Source: Caulobacter segnis (GTDB lineage Bacteria; Pseudomonadota; Alphaproteobacteria; Caulobacterales; Caulobacteraceae). From it: DNA of 64,000 nucleotides. The stretch is taken from NCBI RefSeq assembly GCF_029543125.1, contig NZ_JARQWW010000001.1, positions 558,001 to 622,000 of the forward strand, read 5' to 3'. Position 1 is the first letter of the stretch. Every line of letters begins with the position of its first letter. Below are positions 47,278-56,602 of this stretch, one piece after another. Below the pieces are notes generated by a model. The model saw only the letters and a list, made by a program, of their open reading frames with translations, ran no database searches and was not told the origin of the DNA. The translations under genes were made by a program, and so were the position numbers.

Positions 47278-48591
47278 CTAGAAGCGGCCGGTGATGCCCA
47301 GCGAGATGGTGTTGACCTTGAAGTCCTGGCCGCCGTTGGCGCCCTTGGAATTCTGATCGAAGTAGGTGTAGCCGGCGACGACGCCGAGGCGACGGTTCAG
47401 CAGGTAAGTGGCGCTGACGCCGGCGGTGAAGCGCTTGTCGTTACGATCGATGCCTTCGTAGTCGTCATCACCGTAGTTGACCTGGCCGGTGAGGATGACG
47501 TTGCGCAGCAGTTCGTGATCGACCTGAGCGCCGACATTGTTCGACAGATAGCCGGACGAGCCGATGATGCCGCTGTCTTCCACCGAACGGGTGCCGTTGA
47601 TGGTGACGGTGGTCAGCTGGGTCGGGAACCACTCCAGCTGGGCGCGGCCGCCGAAGCCGTCGACCTTGCCGTAGAGCGGGCTGTCGAAGTCCTGCGACAG
47701 ATAGCCGGCGGCCAGTTCGCCGCGGACCAGGGCGCCGACTTCGAAGTTGGCGCCGGCCAGGATTTCATAGCCGTCGGAGTCGCGGCTCGGACGCGCCACG
47801 GTGCCCGGCAGGCGGTACTCGCGCTTGTTGACCGTGCCTTGAACAAACACGGCGGTGGCCGGGCTCAGCGCATAGTCGCCGCGAGCCAGGAAGCTGGTGA
47901 TCTCGCGGTCGCGGTCATCCTGCTCGACTTCGGCGCCGGCCAGGGTGCGGCCGTCGTCGTAGTTGAACTTGCGATAGTCGCCGCGCGCCTGCAGGCGCAG
48001 GCGATTGAACTCGCGAACGCCGGCCAGATTGAACTGGGTCAGGTCGTACTGGATCGGCTTGATGGAGCCGGTGGGCGTGCTCGACGAAGTGCGCGGCTCG
48101 GTGATGCGGCTGTGATCGCCGCCGGCGGTGAGGTTGGTTCCCCGCACGATGTCGAGCCGGCCGTTGCCGCCGAACGAATACTCTTCGGTGTTTTCGCTGT
48201 CGTAGTCGGCGTAGCGGTTGATTGAGCCGCGCGCGAAGGCGTTCAGGGCGTGACGCGACCAAGTGGACTGCAGGTCGACGGACGGCTTCACACGGAAGAT
48301 GAAGTCATCGATCTCGCCGGCCGAGGCGCCGTAGATGTTGTCGTTGTACTCGCCAGACACCGTCAACTGCGGGCGGGCGGTGAAGGCGCCCAGGCGCATG
48401 CCGGCGGCTTCATACTCCGGATGGGGGCGTTGGCGCACTGACACGTTGCGATCGCGGGCGAAATTGCTCTGCGCATCGGCGGCGCTGTTCAGCGAGCCGC
48501 GGACCGTTTGCGCCCAGCTGATGGAAAAAGGAACGCCCATCGCGGCCATCGTGGCGACGGCCACGGCCATAGGCATGATCTTGGACTTCAT
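47278..48591 (-). CDS. Outer-membrane beta-barrel protein of the polysaccharide export locus
   Basis: A 437-residue protein with a signal peptide (1-26, ending SISWAQT), a short linker (RQRPHPEYEAAGMRLGAF) and then alternating amphipathic strands throughout, ending in the aromatic ITGRF typical of barrels. It resembles the BBP2-type outer-membrane barrels found beside exopolysaccharide genes, thought to help polymer exit together with the OPX ring. The start at 48591 has GGAGG six bases upstream. It sits between the Ala-rich protein and the BY-kinase. Confidence 0.8.
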   Translation of the reverse strand: MKSKIMPMAVAVATMAAMGVPFSISWAQTVRGSLNSAADAQSNFARDRNVSVRQRPHPEYEAAGMRLGAFTARPQLTVSGEYNDNIYGASAGEIDDFIFRVKPSVDLQSTWSRHALNAFARGSINRYADYDSENTEEYSFGGNGRLDIVRGTNLTAGGDHSRITEPRTSSSTPTGSIKPIQYDLTQFNLAGVREFNRLRLQARGDYRKFNYDDGRTLAGAEVEQDDRDREITSFLARGDYALSPATAVFVQGTVNKREYRLPGTVARPSRDSDGYEILAGANFEVGALVRGELAAGYLSQDFDSPLYGKVDGFGGRAQLEWFPTQLTTVTINGTRSVEDSGIIGSSGYLSNNVGAQVDHELLRNVILTGQVNYGDDDYEGIDRNDKRFTAGVSATYLLNRRLGVVAGYTYFDQNSKGANGGQDFKVNTISLGITGRF

Positions 48592-48663
48592 AAATCGCCT
48601 CCCCAGGCGAACACACACAGGTTTGAACACGCCCATCCCCCAAGGACGCGCGACGAGAAGAAA

Positions 48664-48685
48664 GGGCGGGGCCGAAACCCCGCCC
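48664..48685 (-). terminator. Terminator of the Ala-rich protein gene
   Basis: Perfect eight-base arms GGGCGGGG/CCCCGCCC with a six-base loop, followed on the minus strand by TTTCTTCTC. Confidence 0.75.
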
Positions 48686-48701
48686 GATCGACGAAACTAG
48701 A

Positions 48702-49220
48702 TTAGGTGCCGGAGACCGGGTTGTAGCCGGTGCCGCCGCCGCCGCCGCCGCCCGAAGACGGGGGGGCGCCGACTGGCGGGGGAGCGCCCGGAGCGCCAGT
48801 GGCAGCCGGTCCGCCGGTGGAGGCGGGCGCCGGGTTGGAATTGGCCACCGCGGCAGCGACCACGGTTTGGACTTGCGCAACGGCCGCGGTGACGGCCGGC
48901 GTGGCGGTGCCTTGAGCAGTCATGGCGGCTTGAGCACGCGTGACAGCGGCGGCGACCACGGCCGGCGGTTGGGCGGACGCGGTGATCGCAGCTTGGACGG
49001 CGTTCGCCACGAAGGCGGCGGCGGCGTCGCCGGTCAGGCCCTGCGCCGCGGCTTCAGCCGAAGCGGTTTCAGCAGCGGTTTCGATAGCGGCGGCCAGAGC
49101 CGCGACGTCGGCCTCTTGAGCGACGGCCGGAACAACGGTCGCCACAGAGACGGCGCCGACAACGGCCAGCGAAGCGGCGGCGCGCAGGAGGAGGCCCGCG
49201 CCAAGATTCTTGATGCTCAT
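48702..49220 (-). CDS. Ala-rich exported protein with Pro/Gly-rich tail
   Basis: A 172-residue protein of no recognised family. A signal peptide (1-35, LAVVGAVSVATVVPAVAQE) is followed by two similar alanine-rich helical stretches (about 36-120) and a low-complexity tail (PAPASTGGPAATGAPGAPPP, then seven glycines, TGYNPVSGT). It is probably periplasmic or surface-exposed. It has its own terminator and lies between the polymerase and the outer-membrane barrel, so a role in the polysaccharide machinery is possible (inference). The start at 49220 is chosen because it gives a proper signal peptide. Confidence 0.65.
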   Translation of the reverse strand: MSIKNLGAGLLLRAAASLAVVGAVSVATVVPAVAQEADVAALAAAIETAAETASAEAAAQGLTGDAAAAFVANAVQAAITASAQPPAVVAAAVTRAQAAMTAQGTATPAVTAAVAQVQTVVAAAVANSNPAPASTGGPAATGAPGAPPPVGAPPSSGGGGGGGTGYNPVSGT

Positions 49221-49340
49221 AATCCCCAGTCCTTCAGAGCCGCCGGCCCGTCGGCCCCTCAACACCTTGTTGAGCAACCCGGACGACGTACTAAACAAAC
49301 CCTTAACTCGCCTGCATTGTGCAGTGCATTAGCGCTACCG

Positions 49341-51251
49341 TCAACGTTTCGGCCGGCCAATCGGATTCAACCAGAAGGCGGCGACCATCCGGCCGGTCGG
49401 TGACGCAATACTCTTAAGATCGCCGGTCACATATCGCTGGTGGGCCGGATCCTCAAGCAGGAACTCCGCCTCACGTTGCACATATGCTCGGCTTTCCGGG
49501 TTAAGTTCGCCCCAGTGCTCGAGGCCAAAGCGAATGCGCCAGCGAGCGACGTAGGGGTCGATAGGGACGAGGTCGTAGGTTGTTTCAAACATCTTGACCG
49601 CATCGCGCTCCAGGCGACCAGAGCGCACTTGATCGATGTATACCAGTCGAAGCCAAGCTGCAGTGTCGTAGGGAGCAAGCTTGAGCGCCTCCTGGCTTGC
49701 GGACCGCGCCGCATCCAGGACCCCTGCCGAAGATCCGCCGGCCAGCAGTCGGTCCGCATGTCGGTCAAAGCCCACCGCTAGCCTCAAGAACGTCAGCCCG
49801 CCGATCGAGGCGGCGCCGGTTCCGAGCGCGCTGAGGACAAGCACCGCGCCGACCATGCCAGAAAGACCAGCGGTCGCGCCCGCCACGGGCAGCCAGGGGT
49901 GCGCCTTGCGCCCGGTCGGCTGCCGGCGCGAGCTTTGCGAGGCGCTGAACCCAATGCCCAGCAGAAGAGCCCAGAGCCCCGCCACCGACGGAGCCTGCAA
50001 GGCGAAGTCTGTCCATCCATGGAGCAGGATTATCGCGCTGCAGCCCAGCACCGCGACTATCCAGCCACGCATGCGCTCGCGCCTCAGGCCATGGAAAATG
50101 GTCAAGCCGATGACTGAGGCAATTGCGCCGAACATCGGCAGGGCCGCAGCAAGCCCCCCCTCTTCCAACCATTGGATATAGACATTGTGGGTGGAGTTGA
50201 CGTTCCACAGCACAGGGAAGTTCTGGGCATCGAGATAGATGCGGTTGATCGCATTGAAGGAGCCGAGGCCGTAGCCATTGATGGGCGAGGCGAGGAAAGC
50301 CTTCCAGTGAACGCTGTTGAGCGTCCCTCGCACATCAGCGTCTGCGGACACGCTGAAGAGCCGCGCGATCAGCTGGTCGCCAGCAAAGGCGACGAGTGCA
50401 GCCGCGCTCGCCAAGCCGACCAGCAGAAGGGTCACGGGGCGGGTCTTGCCTCCACCTCGCAAGCCTTCTCCAACCAAAACCAACGCCGCGCCGACAGCTG
50501 TCGCCGCCATGCCGGCGCGAGAGGCCGTGCATATGAGACAGATCATAAAAATGAGTGTGGCGGAGGCCGCGGGGGCGACAGCCGCGATACGCCGTGACGG
50601 GTGCGCCTGACGGGCGCGGCGCATGGCGAGACCCAAGCCAAGCACGCCCAACATGCCAACCAACGTCGCAGGTGTATTGGCCGATAGAAAGTGGCCTGCA
50701 AGGCGCCGGCTATACTGCGCGGTCGGGTCGCCACCTGCGTATGCAAGGAACATCCAAGCGCTGAAAGCCGCGCCCGCGTAGACCGTCAGCGAAAGGGCCA
50801 AATGCGCGCGCTTATCGGACGCGCCAAGAGCCACACCGATCAGGAAAAGGCAGCCGATACCAATCAGCTTGATGAGTTCAACGACCGTTCCAGACGGATC
50901 GATCGAGGCAAACCCGCGCTCACCGACATAAGCCCATGCCGGATGAGGTCCACCGGGCACCCAGGGCGTCAACGACCAAAGAACGGCCAACACGCTGAGA
51001 GCGAAGAAAGCGACAGGCCAAATTAGGCCACGCACCTTTATCAGGTCCTGTCGAAACTCCCGGGTCGCCATGACGGCGACGACCAAAAGGCCGCTGACTA
51101 GGGTCAGCCCCATGGCCATCTCGGTGCGCTGCGCACCATAGAGCCAGTGAGCTAGATTGATGACTGAGGCGGCGGCGACCGCCAACCACGTTCCGGAGGG
51201 ACGCTGTCGCCACCGGCTCGCCACCGACTGCACCAAAGAATCTTCCGACAT
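49341..51251 (-). CDS. O-antigen ligase/polymerase family (Wzy-like) membrane protein
   Basis: A 636-residue inner-membrane protein with about 12-14 hydrophobic segments. The large periplasmic loop region with NGYGLGSFNAINRIYLD and STHNVYIQWLEEGG is the Wzy_C / O-antigen ligase signature, and TASRAG is another conserved part. The last ~150 residues form a soluble helical domain (RSASQEALKLAPYDTAAWLR, TPR-like). Such proteins polymerise repeat units or ligate polysaccharide. It lies in the export gene group next to the transglutaminase-like lipoprotein, so polymerase is the likelier role. Confidence 0.85.
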   Translation of the reverse strand: MSEDSLVQSVASRWRQRPSGTWLAVAAASVINLAHWLYGAQRTEMAMGLTLVSGLLVVAVMATREFRQDLIKVRGLIWPVAFFALSVLAVLWSLTPWVPGGPHPAWAYVGERGFASIDPSGTVVELIKLIGIGCLFLIGVALGASDKRAHLALSLTVYAGAAFSAWMFLAYAGGDPTAQYSRRLAGHFLSANTPATLVGMLGVLGLGLAMRRARQAHPSRRIAAVAPAASATLIFMICLICTASRAGMAATAVGAALVLVGEGLRGGGKTRPVTLLLVGLASAAALVAFAGDQLIARLFSVSADADVRGTLNSVHWKAFLASPINGYGLGSFNAINRIYLDAQNFPVLWNVNSTHNVYIQWLEEGGLAAALPMFGAIASVIGLTIFHGLRRERMRGWIVAVLGCSAIILLHGWTDFALQAPSVAGLWALLLGIGFSASQSSRRQPTGRKAHPWLPVAGATAGLSGMVGAVLVLSALGTGAASIGGLTFLRLAVGFDRHADRLLAGGSSAGVLDAARSASQEALKLAPYDTAAWLRLVYIDQVRSGRLERDAVKMFETTYDLVPIDPYVARWRIRFGLEHWGELNPESRAYVQREAEFLLEDPAHQRYVTGDLKSIASPTGRMVAAFWLNPIGRPKR

Positions 51252-51296
51252 TTCCCCGCCCGACGCGCGCTCAATCCATTGTTGAGCTCGCGTTAT

Positions 51297-52106
51297 TTAT
51301 TGGGCCGAGGCCAACATCAAGCGCTCTGAACGCGCCACGCCCCAGGTAAAGGCAGCGCCGAACTGCCGTTCACGCCACACGTAGCCAGCCTTGGCCCACG
51401 GCACGATGAAGGACGACAGGTTGTCCAGGACATATTCCCCCTTGTCAGTGTCGACGAGGAGAACAGCGTGGGTCTCGCCCCAGCTGGTGGTGACAATGGC
51501 CGCCGACATGGCCGATTGCGGCACGCCCGCCGCCGCCAGCGCCCGGCGCTTTTCCAGGACGTAATCTTCGCAATCGCCGTATGCGGCAGCGCCATCCGAC
51601 AGCGGCGTGGCCCAATAGTCCTCGCGACCGTAGCCCTCTTGATCAGAGCGTCGCACTAGGTCGTGGTTGATCTTACGATTGACCTTGTTGAGCTGGGCCC
51701 AGAGCTTCTCATTCAAAACCGGATGAGCCGGCGCATCCTCAACGCGGCGCAGGACCGCCGGGATCGCCTCGAGGTTCTTTGAGGCGCTTGCCGCGGCAAA
51801 ATGGGCCGACCAATCGAACTGACCGCTCGTCGAAGGCACAATAGCAGCCGGCGCGGGAGCGGCCTTGCTATTGAACACCTGCGACCACGCCACCCGCTGA
51901 GCTTCAATGCGATCGGCTTCGGCCGCAGCGCCTCCGCAGTCTTCAGGAGACCGCGAGCAGAAGTCCAGGAACCCCTGCGGCGCCGCCATGGAGGCGGCCA
52001 TGGTCATACGGCTGCTCGGCTCGGGCAACGTCGCGCAAGCTGCAAGAGACATAACACCGGCAACAATTGCCGCGCCGCGAAGCACAGTAAATGCGAAGTT
52101 CACCAT
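51297..52106 (-). CDS. Bacterial transglutaminase-like cysteine peptidase (BTLCP), lipoprotein
   Basis: A 269-residue protein with a lipobox (VMSLAACAT, acylated Cys near residue 24), so probably anchored in the outer or inner membrane facing the periplasm. The catalytic triad of the family is visible: Cys in YGDCEDYVLEKRRAL, His in GETHAVLLVDT and Asp in YVLDNLSSF. BTLCPs are linked to biofilm/polysaccharide or adhesin processing (LapG is a relative). It is adjacent to the Wzy-like gene and diverges from the OPX gene, which ties it to surface polysaccharide. Confidence 0.87.
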   Translation of the reverse strand: MVNFAFTVLRGAAIVAGVMSLAACATLPEPSSRMTMAASMAAPQGFLDFCSRSPEDCGGAAAEADRIEAQRVAWSQVFNSKAAPAPAAIVPSTSGQFDWSAHFAAASASKNLEAIPAVLRRVEDAPAHPVLNEKLWAQLNKVNRKINHDLVRRSDQEGYGREDYWATPLSDGAAAYGDCEDYVLEKRRALAAAGVPQSAMSAAIVTTSWGETHAVLLVDTDKGEYVLDNLSSFIVPWAKAGYVWRERQFGAAFTWGVARSERLMLASAQ

Positions 52107-52195
52107 AGCTACATCTCCATAATTTCGAGATGCAACTTGGTCCGTTTATTTTAATTCACCGATAAAATACATGGTGTATGCAAAAGTTACCCAGT

Positions 52196-52240
52196 TTAAC
52201 TAGGCAACAATTTCCATGGTTTCTTTACGTTAACTAAGGT
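52196..52240. promoter_or_regulatory. AT-rich divergent promoter region with repeated TTAACTA(A)GG
   Basis: Between the BTLCP and OPX genes, TTAACTAGG (52196-52204) and TTAACTAAGG (52230-52239) recur 34 bases apart in otherwise AT-rich DNA. TTAAC is also the CtrA half-site of Caulobacterales; a full TTAA-N7-TTAA site was not found. Confidence 0.3.
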
Positions 52241-52361
52241 TATGGTTGATTTTAACTTTACGGCAATTAATGCCGGATTCACCATGCGGCAGTGCGGCAT
52301 GGCGCCTATTCCGTCTCGTGCGCGGCTGCGCTAGGAAGGAGAGACACGCTTAGAGGTACCC

Positions 52362-52943
52362 ATGCTCCGCCAAGCTCGACTGCTGTTTGCAGCCTTCGCC
52401 GCCATGATGTTCCTGGGATCTGGAAGCGCCGCGCTTGCGCAGGCCGCTCCAACGACGGCCGCTGCGGTCGATCAACCCACGGTGCCGGAGTACATCCTTG
52501 GCTCAGGCGACAAGGTGCGGGTCATCACCTTTGGTGAAGAGCAACTGACTGGGGAGTTCTTCGTGGGCGGCGAGGGCCGCGTAGCGCTGCCCTTGATCGG
52601 CGAGATCAAGGCCGGCGGCCTGACGGTCCGGCAGTTCCAAACGAACATCGAAACTGCACTCAAGGACGGCTACATCAAGGAGCCGCGGGTCAGCGTCGAG
52701 GTTCTGAACTATCGGCCCTTCTACATTCTCGGCGAAGTGAAGTCGCCTGGTACCTACCCGTACACTAGCGGCCTCACGGTTCTGAATGCCGTTGCAACCG
52801 CTGAGGGCTTCAGCTACCGCGCCGACACCAAGAAGGTGCACATCAAGCGGGCGAACGAGACCGAAGAGCGGACCTACCCACTCACCCAATCGACGCCAGT
52901 CGCGCCCGGTGACACGATCAGGATCGGTGAGCGCTTCTTTTAG
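52362..52943 (+). CDS. Outer-membrane polysaccharide export protein (OPX, Wza/HfsD-like)
   Basis: A 193-residue exported protein: signal peptide (1-27, FLGSGSAALAQAA), Poly_export domain (YILGSGDKVRVITFGEEQLT, VALPLIGEIKAGGLTVRQF) and an SLBB-type beta-grasp part (FYILGEVKSPGTYPYTSGLTV). It is a short OPX protein without lipobox or membrane-spanning C-terminal helix, so it probably forms a periplasmic ring that docks with a separate outer-membrane barrel, such as the one at 47278. It diverges from the BTLCP gene over an AT-rich 255-base region. Confidence 0.9.
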   Translation: MLRQARLLFAAFAAMMFLGSGSAALAQAAPTTAAAVDQPTVPEYILGSGDKVRVITFGEEQLTGEFFVGGEGRVALPLIGEIKAGGLTVRQFQTNIETALKDGYIKEPRVSVEVLNYRPFYILGEVKSPGTYPYTSGLTVLNAVATAEGFSYRADTKKVHIKRANETEERTYPLTQSTPVAPGDTIRIGERFF

Positions 52944-53100
52944 TGGTCGGCACGTCTGTATTCACGAGCGTCGCGGGTGAAGCACACGTTTGCTTTGCAG
53001 CTATTCACGCATTCTGGATCAACCTTAGGGCGCAAACGCGAGCATCCGCAGTTAAATTATGCGGACAACCTAGCCTCCGCTTGAGCTCGCCTTCTAGGTG

Positions 53101-53126
53101 TTGACGCTTTCGGATATTGCTACGAT
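53101..53126 (+). promoter_or_regulatory. Candidate sigma-73 promoter of the rfbCBDA operon
   Basis: TTGACGC, 11 bases, GCTACGAT matches the Caulobacter housekeeping promoter form TTGACGS-N10-14-GCTANAWC with two mismatches in the -10 part. It is 43 bases ahead of the rfbC start. Confidence 0.5.
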
Positions 53127-53168
53127 GCGGCATCGGAAAGCTGGTTAGGGGCTGGCTTGGGGGTGGTT

Positions 53169-53750
53169 ATGTCGGCAAGCGTTACTTTGATCCGCACGCG
53201 CCGTTTCGGCGATGATCGCGGCTGGTTCACCGAGACATACTCGGAAAACAAGTTCGCGGCTCTGGGCATCGACGGTCGCTTTGTTCAGGACAACCACTCG
53301 CGCTCGGCGGCCGTCGGCACCATCCGCGGCATTCACTTCCAGTCGCCGCCTCACGGCCAAGGAAAGCTCGTTCGCTGCGTGCGCGGACGCATCGTCGACT
53401 ATGCTGTCGATCTGCGGCGCGGCTCCCCGACCTACGGCCGCCATCTGGCGGCGGAGCTGACCGCAGAAGGTGGCGAGCAACTCTTCGTGCCGATCGGTTT
53501 CGGGCATGCGTTCGTGACCCTCGAGCCGAATACTGAGGTGGTCTACAAGGTCACCGACGTCTATGCGCCGGCCTGCGACGGCGGCGTGATCTGGAACGAC
53601 CCGGACATCGGAATTGACTGGCCGCTGCCCGCTAGCGGGCCTGTGCTGTCCGGCAAGGACCAGACCTTGCCGACGCTGGCCGGGTTCGAAAGTCCCTTCG
53701 ACTACGACGGCGTGCCGATGCCCGCCGAACTTGCGCTCATCGAAATCTGA
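53169..53750 (+). CDS. rfbC: dTDP-4-dehydrorhamnose 3,5-epimerase
   Basis: A 193-residue cupin-fold epimerase, third step of dTDP-L-rhamnose synthesis. Family residues are seen in [39 protein letters not shown] (catalytic His in RGIHF and Asp in [10 protein letters not shown]), [13 protein letters not shown] and [11 protein letters not shown]. The ATG at 53169 has a GGGGGTGG purine stretch upstream; a TTG at 53157 is less likely. First gene of the rfbCBDA operon. Confidence 0.93.
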   Translation: MSASVTLIRTRRFGDDRGWFTETYSENKFAALGIDGRFVQDNHSRSAAVGTIRGIHFQSPPHGQGKLVRCVRGRIVDYAVDLRRGSPTYGRHLAAELTAEGGEQLFVPIGFGHAFVTLEPNTEVVYKVTDVYAPACDGGVIWNDPDIGIDWPLPASGPVLSGKDQTLPTLAGFESPFDYDGVPMPAELALIEI

Positions 53751-53776
53751 TCTCGCCTCTGGGGGGCGTCTATAAG

Positions 53777-54832
53777 ATGCGTATTCTCGTCACCGGCGGC
53801 GCCGGCTTCATCGGCTCGGCGCTCGTTCGCCGCCTGATCAACCACACCGACCACGAAGTCCTGGTGTTCGATAAGCTGACCTATGCTGGCGTGCTGAGCT
53901 CTCTAGAGCCTGTGGCGTCTAGCAATCGCTACAGTTTCGTCCAGGCGGACATCTGCGACGCCGACGCCGTGTCTCGGGTTCTGCGCGACTTCCAGCCGGA
54001 TGTGATCGCCCATCTTGCGGCCGAGAGCCATGTCGACCGATCGATCGACGGCCCTGGCGCATTCATTCAGACCAATATGGTCGGGACCTTCGTCATGCTG
54101 AACCAAGCACTGGGCTATTGGCGCGGCTTGGCTGGAGACAAGAAGGCCAGCTTCCGCTTCCACCACATTTCGACCGACGAGGTGTTCGGCTCGCTGGGCG
54201 AGGACGGCTTCTTCACAGAAACCACCCCCTATGATCCGCGCTCGCCCTATTCGGCATCCAAGGCCGGTTCGGACCATTTGGTGCGGGCTTGGGGCCATAC
54301 CTACGGCCTGCCGGTGCTGGTGACAAACTGCTCCAACAACTACGGCCCCTATCATTTCCCCGAGAAGCTTATCCCCTTGATCATCATCCGCGCCCTCAAC
54401 GGCGAACCCTTGCCGGTCTACGGCGACGGGTCGAACGTGCGCGACTGGCTGTTCGTCGACGACCACGCCTGCGCCCTGCAGGCCGTGTTCGAAAAGGGCA
54501 AGCCTGGCGAGACCTACAACGTCGGCGGCAACGCCGAGAAGAAAAACATTGAGGTAGTAGCCGCCATCTGCGCCATCCTGGACCGGCTGCGACCCAAGAC
54601 GAACGGCAAGTACGCCGACCAGATCACCTATGTGACAGACCGCCCCGGTCACGATCATCGCTACGCCATCGACGCGTCGAAAATCCGCTCGGATTTGGAC
54701 TGGACCCCATCGGTGACCTTCGAGCAGGGCATCGAACAGACGGTGACCTGGTTTTTGGAGAACCAGGCGTGGTGGCAGGACATTCTAGACGCCCGCTATT
54801 CGACCCAGCGCCTCGGTGTCGCCAATGGCTGA
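53777..54832 (+). CDS. rfbB: dTDP-glucose 4,6-dehydratase
   Basis: A 351-residue extended SDR enzyme, second step of dTDP-L-rhamnose synthesis. NAD-binding [40 protein letters not shown] with the catalytic Asp-Glu, and [15 protein letters not shown] with the Tyr-x-x-x-Lys pair are all present, as is [15 protein letters not shown]. It starts 26 bases after rfbC and its 3' end overlaps the rfbD start by eight bases. Confidence 0.95.
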   Translation: MRILVTGGAGFIGSALVRRLINHTDHEVLVFDKLTYAGVLSSLEPVASSNRYSFVQADICDADAVSRVLRDFQPDVIAHLAAESHVDRSIDGPGAFIQTNMVGTFVMLNQALGYWRGLAGDKKASFRFHHISTDEVFGSLGEDGFFTETTPYDPRSPYSASKAGSDHLVRAWGHTYGLPVLVTNCSNNYGPYHFPEKLIPLIIIRALNGEPLPVYGDGSNVRDWLFVDDHACALQAVFEKGKPGETYNVGGNAEKKNIEVVAAICAILDRLRPKTNGKYADQITYVTDRPGHDHRYAIDASKIRSDLDWTPSVTFEQGIEQTVTWFLENQAWWQDILDARYSTQRLGVANG

Positions 54833-55727
54833 TCCCGTCCACATCCTGATAACCGGCGGCGCGGGTCAAGTAGGCCTGGAGCTGCAGGCCGCCGACTGGC
54901 CCGAGGGCGTGATCCTACACGCGCCGACACGGGCCGAGCTGGATCTGAGCGATCCCGCCTTGGTCCGGGCCGCACTCGCCGCCACACCATTCGCCGCCGT
55001 GATCAATTCGGGCGCCCATACCGCAGTCGACAAGGCCGAGACTGAGGTCACGGCCGCCTTCGCCGCCAACGCCATGGGGCCGGCGGTGCTGGCCGACGCC
55101 ACGCGCGAGGCAGGGATCGCTCTGATCCAGGTCTCAACCGACTATGTCTTCGACGGCTTCAAGGACGCCCCCTATGTCGAGACCGATCCGGTTGGGCCGT
55201 TGGGGGTCTATGGCGTCTCGAAGTTGGCTGGCGAACTAGCGGTGCGGACCGGCAATCCACGCTCGGTCGTGCTGCGAACGGCCTGGGTTCTAAGCGTGCA
55301 TCGATCCAACTTCCTCAAGACCATGCTGCGCCTCGCCGCCGACCAGCCGGCTCTCCGCGTGGTCGGCGACCAGCACGGCTGTCCCACCTCTGCGCGCGAT
55401 ATCGCGCACGCCCTGAAGACGATCACTCTGAAGATGATCACCGAGGTTAATGCTCCGACCGGCATCTATCATTTCGTCAACGCCGGCGAGACGACCTGGG
55501 CCGGGTTGGCGACCGAGATTTTCACGCTCAGCGCCGCTGTCGGCGGCGCTTCTGCGTCGGTCGAGGCCATCCCCTCGTCCGAGTACCCGACCCCAGCCAG
55601 ACGCCCGACGAACTCGCGTCTGTCGACTGACAAACTGACCCGCGACTACGGCATAGTCCCTCGCCCGTGGCAGGCTGCCGTCGCCGAGATCATCAACGCA
55701 CTGCACGCCGAAAGGGCCGCCGCATGA
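54825..55727 (+). CDS. rfbD: dTDP-4-dehydrorhamnose reductase
   Basis: A 300-residue SDR enzyme making dTDP-L-rhamnose in the last step. The glycine-rich [36 protein letters not shown] and YGVSKLAGE (catalytic Tyr/Lys) are conserved, as is [13 protein letters not shown]. The ATG at 54825 overlaps the rfbB stop by eight bases; a GTG at 54816 is possible. The stop overlaps the rfbA start (ATGA), so the genes are coupled. Confidence 0.94.
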   Translation: MADPVHILITGGAGQVGLELQAADWPEGVILHAPTRAELDLSDPALVRAALAATPFAAVINSGAHTAVDKAETEVTAAFAANAMGPAVLADATREAGIALIQVSTDYVFDGFKDAPYVETDPVGPLGVYGVSKLAGELAVRTGNPRSVVLRTAWVLSVHRSNFLKTMLRLAADQPALRVVGDQHGCPTSARDIAHALKTITLKMITEVNAPTGIYHFVNAGETTWAGLATEIFTLSAAVGGASASVEAIPSSEYPTPARRPTNSRLSTDKLTRDYGIVPRPWQAAVAEIINALHAERAAA

Positions 55728-56599
55728 AGGGCATCATCTTAGCCGGAGGTTCCGGCACCCGCCTGCATCCGATGACCCTAGTCACCTCGAAACAGCTGAT
55801 GCCGGTCTACGACAAGCCGATGATTTATTATCCGCTGTCGACTCTAATGCTGGCCGGCATCCGCGAGGTGCTGATCATCTCCACCCCGCGCGACACGCCC
55901 AACTTCCAGGCCCTGCTCGGCGACGGTTCGCAATGGGGAATGGAGATTCAGTACGCCGTTCAGCCCAGTCCCGATGGCCTGGCCCAGGCATATGTTATCG
56001 GCGCGGACTTCGTCGGCGACAGCCCATCCGCCCTAATACTCGGCGATAATATCTACTACGGTCATGGCATCACGGACCTTTTTACCAGCGCTATCAGCCG
56101 GACCGACGGTGCGACGGTCTTCGCCTATCATGTCAATGACCCAGAGCGGTACGGCGTGGTCGAGTTCGACCGCAACATGCGTGCTCTGTCGATCGAGGAA
56201 AAACCCCAGGTAGCCAAATCGAACTGGGCCGTCACCGGCCTCTATTTCTACGACAGCGACGTGGTCGAGATCGCCCGCGACCTGAAGCCATCGGCCCGTG
56301 GCGAACTGGAGATCACCGACGTCAACAGCATTTATCTGGAGCGGGGTAAGCTATCGGTCGAGATTATGGGTCGGGGTTACGCATGGCTCGACACCGGCAC
56401 CCCCGACAGCCTGATCGACGCGGCCCAATTTGTCAGTGTCCTGGAGAAACGCCAGGGCTTCAAAATCGCCTGCCCCGAGGAGGTCGCATACCAGAAGGGC
56501 TTCATCGACGCAGCCCAGCTGGAAAAACTAGCCGCCAAGCTCGGCAAGAGCGCGTACGGCGCATACCTGCGCGACAATGTTCTGAAGCGCGGAGCCTGA
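55724..56599 (+). CDS. rfbA: Glucose-1-phosphate thymidylyltransferase
   Basis: A 291-residue nucleotidyltransferase, first step of dTDP-L-rhamnose synthesis. [54 protein letters not shown] and [15 protein letters not shown] are all characteristic. The start at 55724 overlaps the rfbD stop by four bases. Three bases separate it from the glycosyltransferase gene, so the five genes form one operon. Confidence 0.95.
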   Translation: MKGIILAGGSGTRLHPMTLVTSKQLMPVYDKPMIYYPLSTLMLAGIREVLIISTPRDTPNFQALLGDGSQWGMEIQYAVQPSPDGLAQAYVIGADFVGDSPSALILGDNIYYGHGITDLFTSAISRTDGATVFAYHVNDPERYGVVEFDRNMRALSIEEKPQVAKSNWAVTGLYFYDSDVVEIARDLKPSARGELEITDVNSIYLERGKLSVEIMGRGYAWLDTGTPDSLIDAAQFVSVLEKRQGFKIACPEEVAYQKGFIDAAQLEKLAAKLGKSAYGAYLRDNVLKRGA

Positions 56600-56602
56600 G
56601 GC

